Origin: Anaerolineaceae bacterium
GTDB lineage: Bacteria; Chloroflexota; Anaerolineae; Anaerolineales; Anaerolineaceae
DNA length: 6,902 nucleotides
Reading direction: 5' to 3'
Assembly (NCBI GenBank): GCA_028714615.1
Contig: JAQTMA010000034.1
Span: 2,059 to 8,960, forward strand
Positions within the stretch are counted from its first letter, which is position 1. The number at the start of each line of letters is the position of its first letter. The notes beneath the pieces are model-generated. The model was not told where the DNA came from. It was given only the letters and a program-made list of their open reading frames with translations, and did not search any database. Shown here one piece after another: positions 6,691 through 6,902 of the stretch. A program made the translations under genes and the position numbers.

Positions 6691-6853
6691 TGCGAAGGAT
6701 CGTAGATTTCTGATTTTAGATTGTAGATTGCTGATTGTAGATTAAAGAACAAGAGCGTAACCACAGACCCTGGCGGGCGGTGCCAGGGTCTGTGGTTTCT
6801 GGTTTTTCAATCTAAAATCTAAAATCAGAAATCTAAAATCTAAAATCCTTGCA
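6691..6853. repeat. Composite palindromic element: inverted arrays of 7-bp units around a hairpin
   Basis: The left arm is six consecutive heptamers at 6703-6744: TAGATTT, CTGATTT, TAGATTG, TAGATTG, CTGATTG, TAGATTA. The right arm, at 6810-6844, is five heptamers in opposite orientation (plus strand ATCTAAA, ATCTAAA, ATCAGAA, ATCTAAA, ATCTAAA). Bases 6703-6730 and 6808-6835 are reverse complements at 27 of 28 positions. The ends also match: TGCGAAGGAT-CG-TAGATTT (6691-6709) against TGCAAGGAT-TT-TAGATTT (complement of 6836-6853). In the centre is a perfect 16-bp hairpin. No flanking target duplication is evident and there is no coding capacity. It resembles a MITE-like or heptameric tandem repeat element; its class is unknown to me. 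Confidence 0.75.
6759..6807 (+). terminator. Strong stem-loop, probable terminator of the xseAB-DUF212 operon
   Basis: AACCACAGACCCTGGC (6759-6774) pairs perfectly with GCCAGGGTCTGTGGTT (6782-6797) around a 7-nt loop. A TTTTT run at 6803-6807 begins 6 nt after the stem, so the tract is offset and termination on the plus strand may be imperfect. As it separates convergent genes it may act on both. It is nested inside the inverted heptamer arrays. Confidence 0.6.
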
Positions 6854-6902
6854 GCCGGCGGCGCAGGAAACCGAGCAGGCCGTACAGCTCCGGAACCCGC
6901 AA
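6840..6902 (-). CDS. C-terminal end of an unidentified protein (gene enters from the right)
   Basis: On the minus strand, 20 codons run from the window edge to a TAG at 6842-6840 and read LRVPELYGLLGFLRRRLQGF. Codons before the last three nearly all end in G or C, which suggests real coding, but other frames here are open too, so this is not certain. The final Q-G-F-stop is encoded by the outer end of the palindromic repeat, so the native end of the protein may have been replaced. The basic amphipathic tail could suit a membrane protein C-terminus (a MurJ-type flippase came to mind), but 20 residues do not allow identification. Confidence 0.45.
   Translation of the reverse strand: MRVPELYGLLGFLRRRLQGF

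Noticed and set aside
6844..6860. Target-site duplication flanking the palindromic element
   Set aside because: Bases just outside the matched ends (left ...CTATC, right GCCGG...) do not repeat each other, so no duplication can be claimed.
1..6902. CRISPR array, tRNA or rRNA gene, transposase, prophage or defence genes
   Set aside because: I looked on both strands and saw no CRISPR-like spaced repeats, no cloverleaf-like segment, and no reading frame with motifs of such systems.

Overview
The window looks like a stretch of chromosome from a moderately GC-rich bacterium, most likely a member of the Chloroflexota (Anaerolineae-like). That placement is inference. It rests on the style of the proteins: a potassium-independent membrane pyrophosphatase, a HIT protein of the Ap4A-phosphorylase-like type that begins IWSPWRMEYI, and an xseA-xseB-DUF212 cluster. 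No rRNA or other phylogenetic marker is present. Most of the window is housekeeping sequence. I see no CRISPR array, transposase, toxin-antitoxin pair or defence system.

Layout. Positions 1-1323 (+) hold most of gatB, the amidotransferase subunit B, with its N-terminus cut off by the window edge. A 251-base gap between convergent genes follows. It contains an open frame with no start codon that reads like the decayed tail of another protein, and a perfect 8-bp inverted repeat. Positions 1575-3701 (-) encode a complete membrane-bound proton-pumping pyrophosphatase, hppA, with a good promoter about 150 nt upstream of its start codon and a long untranslated leader. Between hppA and the next known gene lies a possible 54-residue GTG-started gene (3966-4130, +) preceded by a hairpin.

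Positions 4138-4623 (-) encode a HIT-family nucleotide phosphorylase/hydrolase. It is divergently transcribed from an operon at 4763-6685 (+): xseA and xseB, the two subunits of exodeoxyribonuclease VII, followed by a small DUF212 (divergent PAP2/YuiD-like) membrane protein. The operon genes overlap by 8 nt and 4 nt, so translational coupling is likely. The xseA promoter suggests a leaderless mRNA that starts at the ATG.

The right end (6686-6902) is the least ordinary part. After the operon comes a roughly 160-bp composite palindrome. Two arms built from 7-bp units (TAGATTT-like), in opposite orientation, flank a perfect 16-bp GC-rich hairpin that may act as a terminator. The outer ends are near-identical inverted copies. 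The right end supplies the stop codon and apparently the last residues of a minus-strand gene whose C-terminus enters the window at 6902. It resembles a small non-autonomous palindromic element and is the best candidate here for something not well described.

Functionally the genes are independent housekeeping modules: Gln-tRNA/Asn-tRNA formation (gatB), PPi-driven membrane energisation (hppA), dinucleotide polyphosphate metabolism (HIT protein), and single-strand DNA degradation in repair (xseAB).
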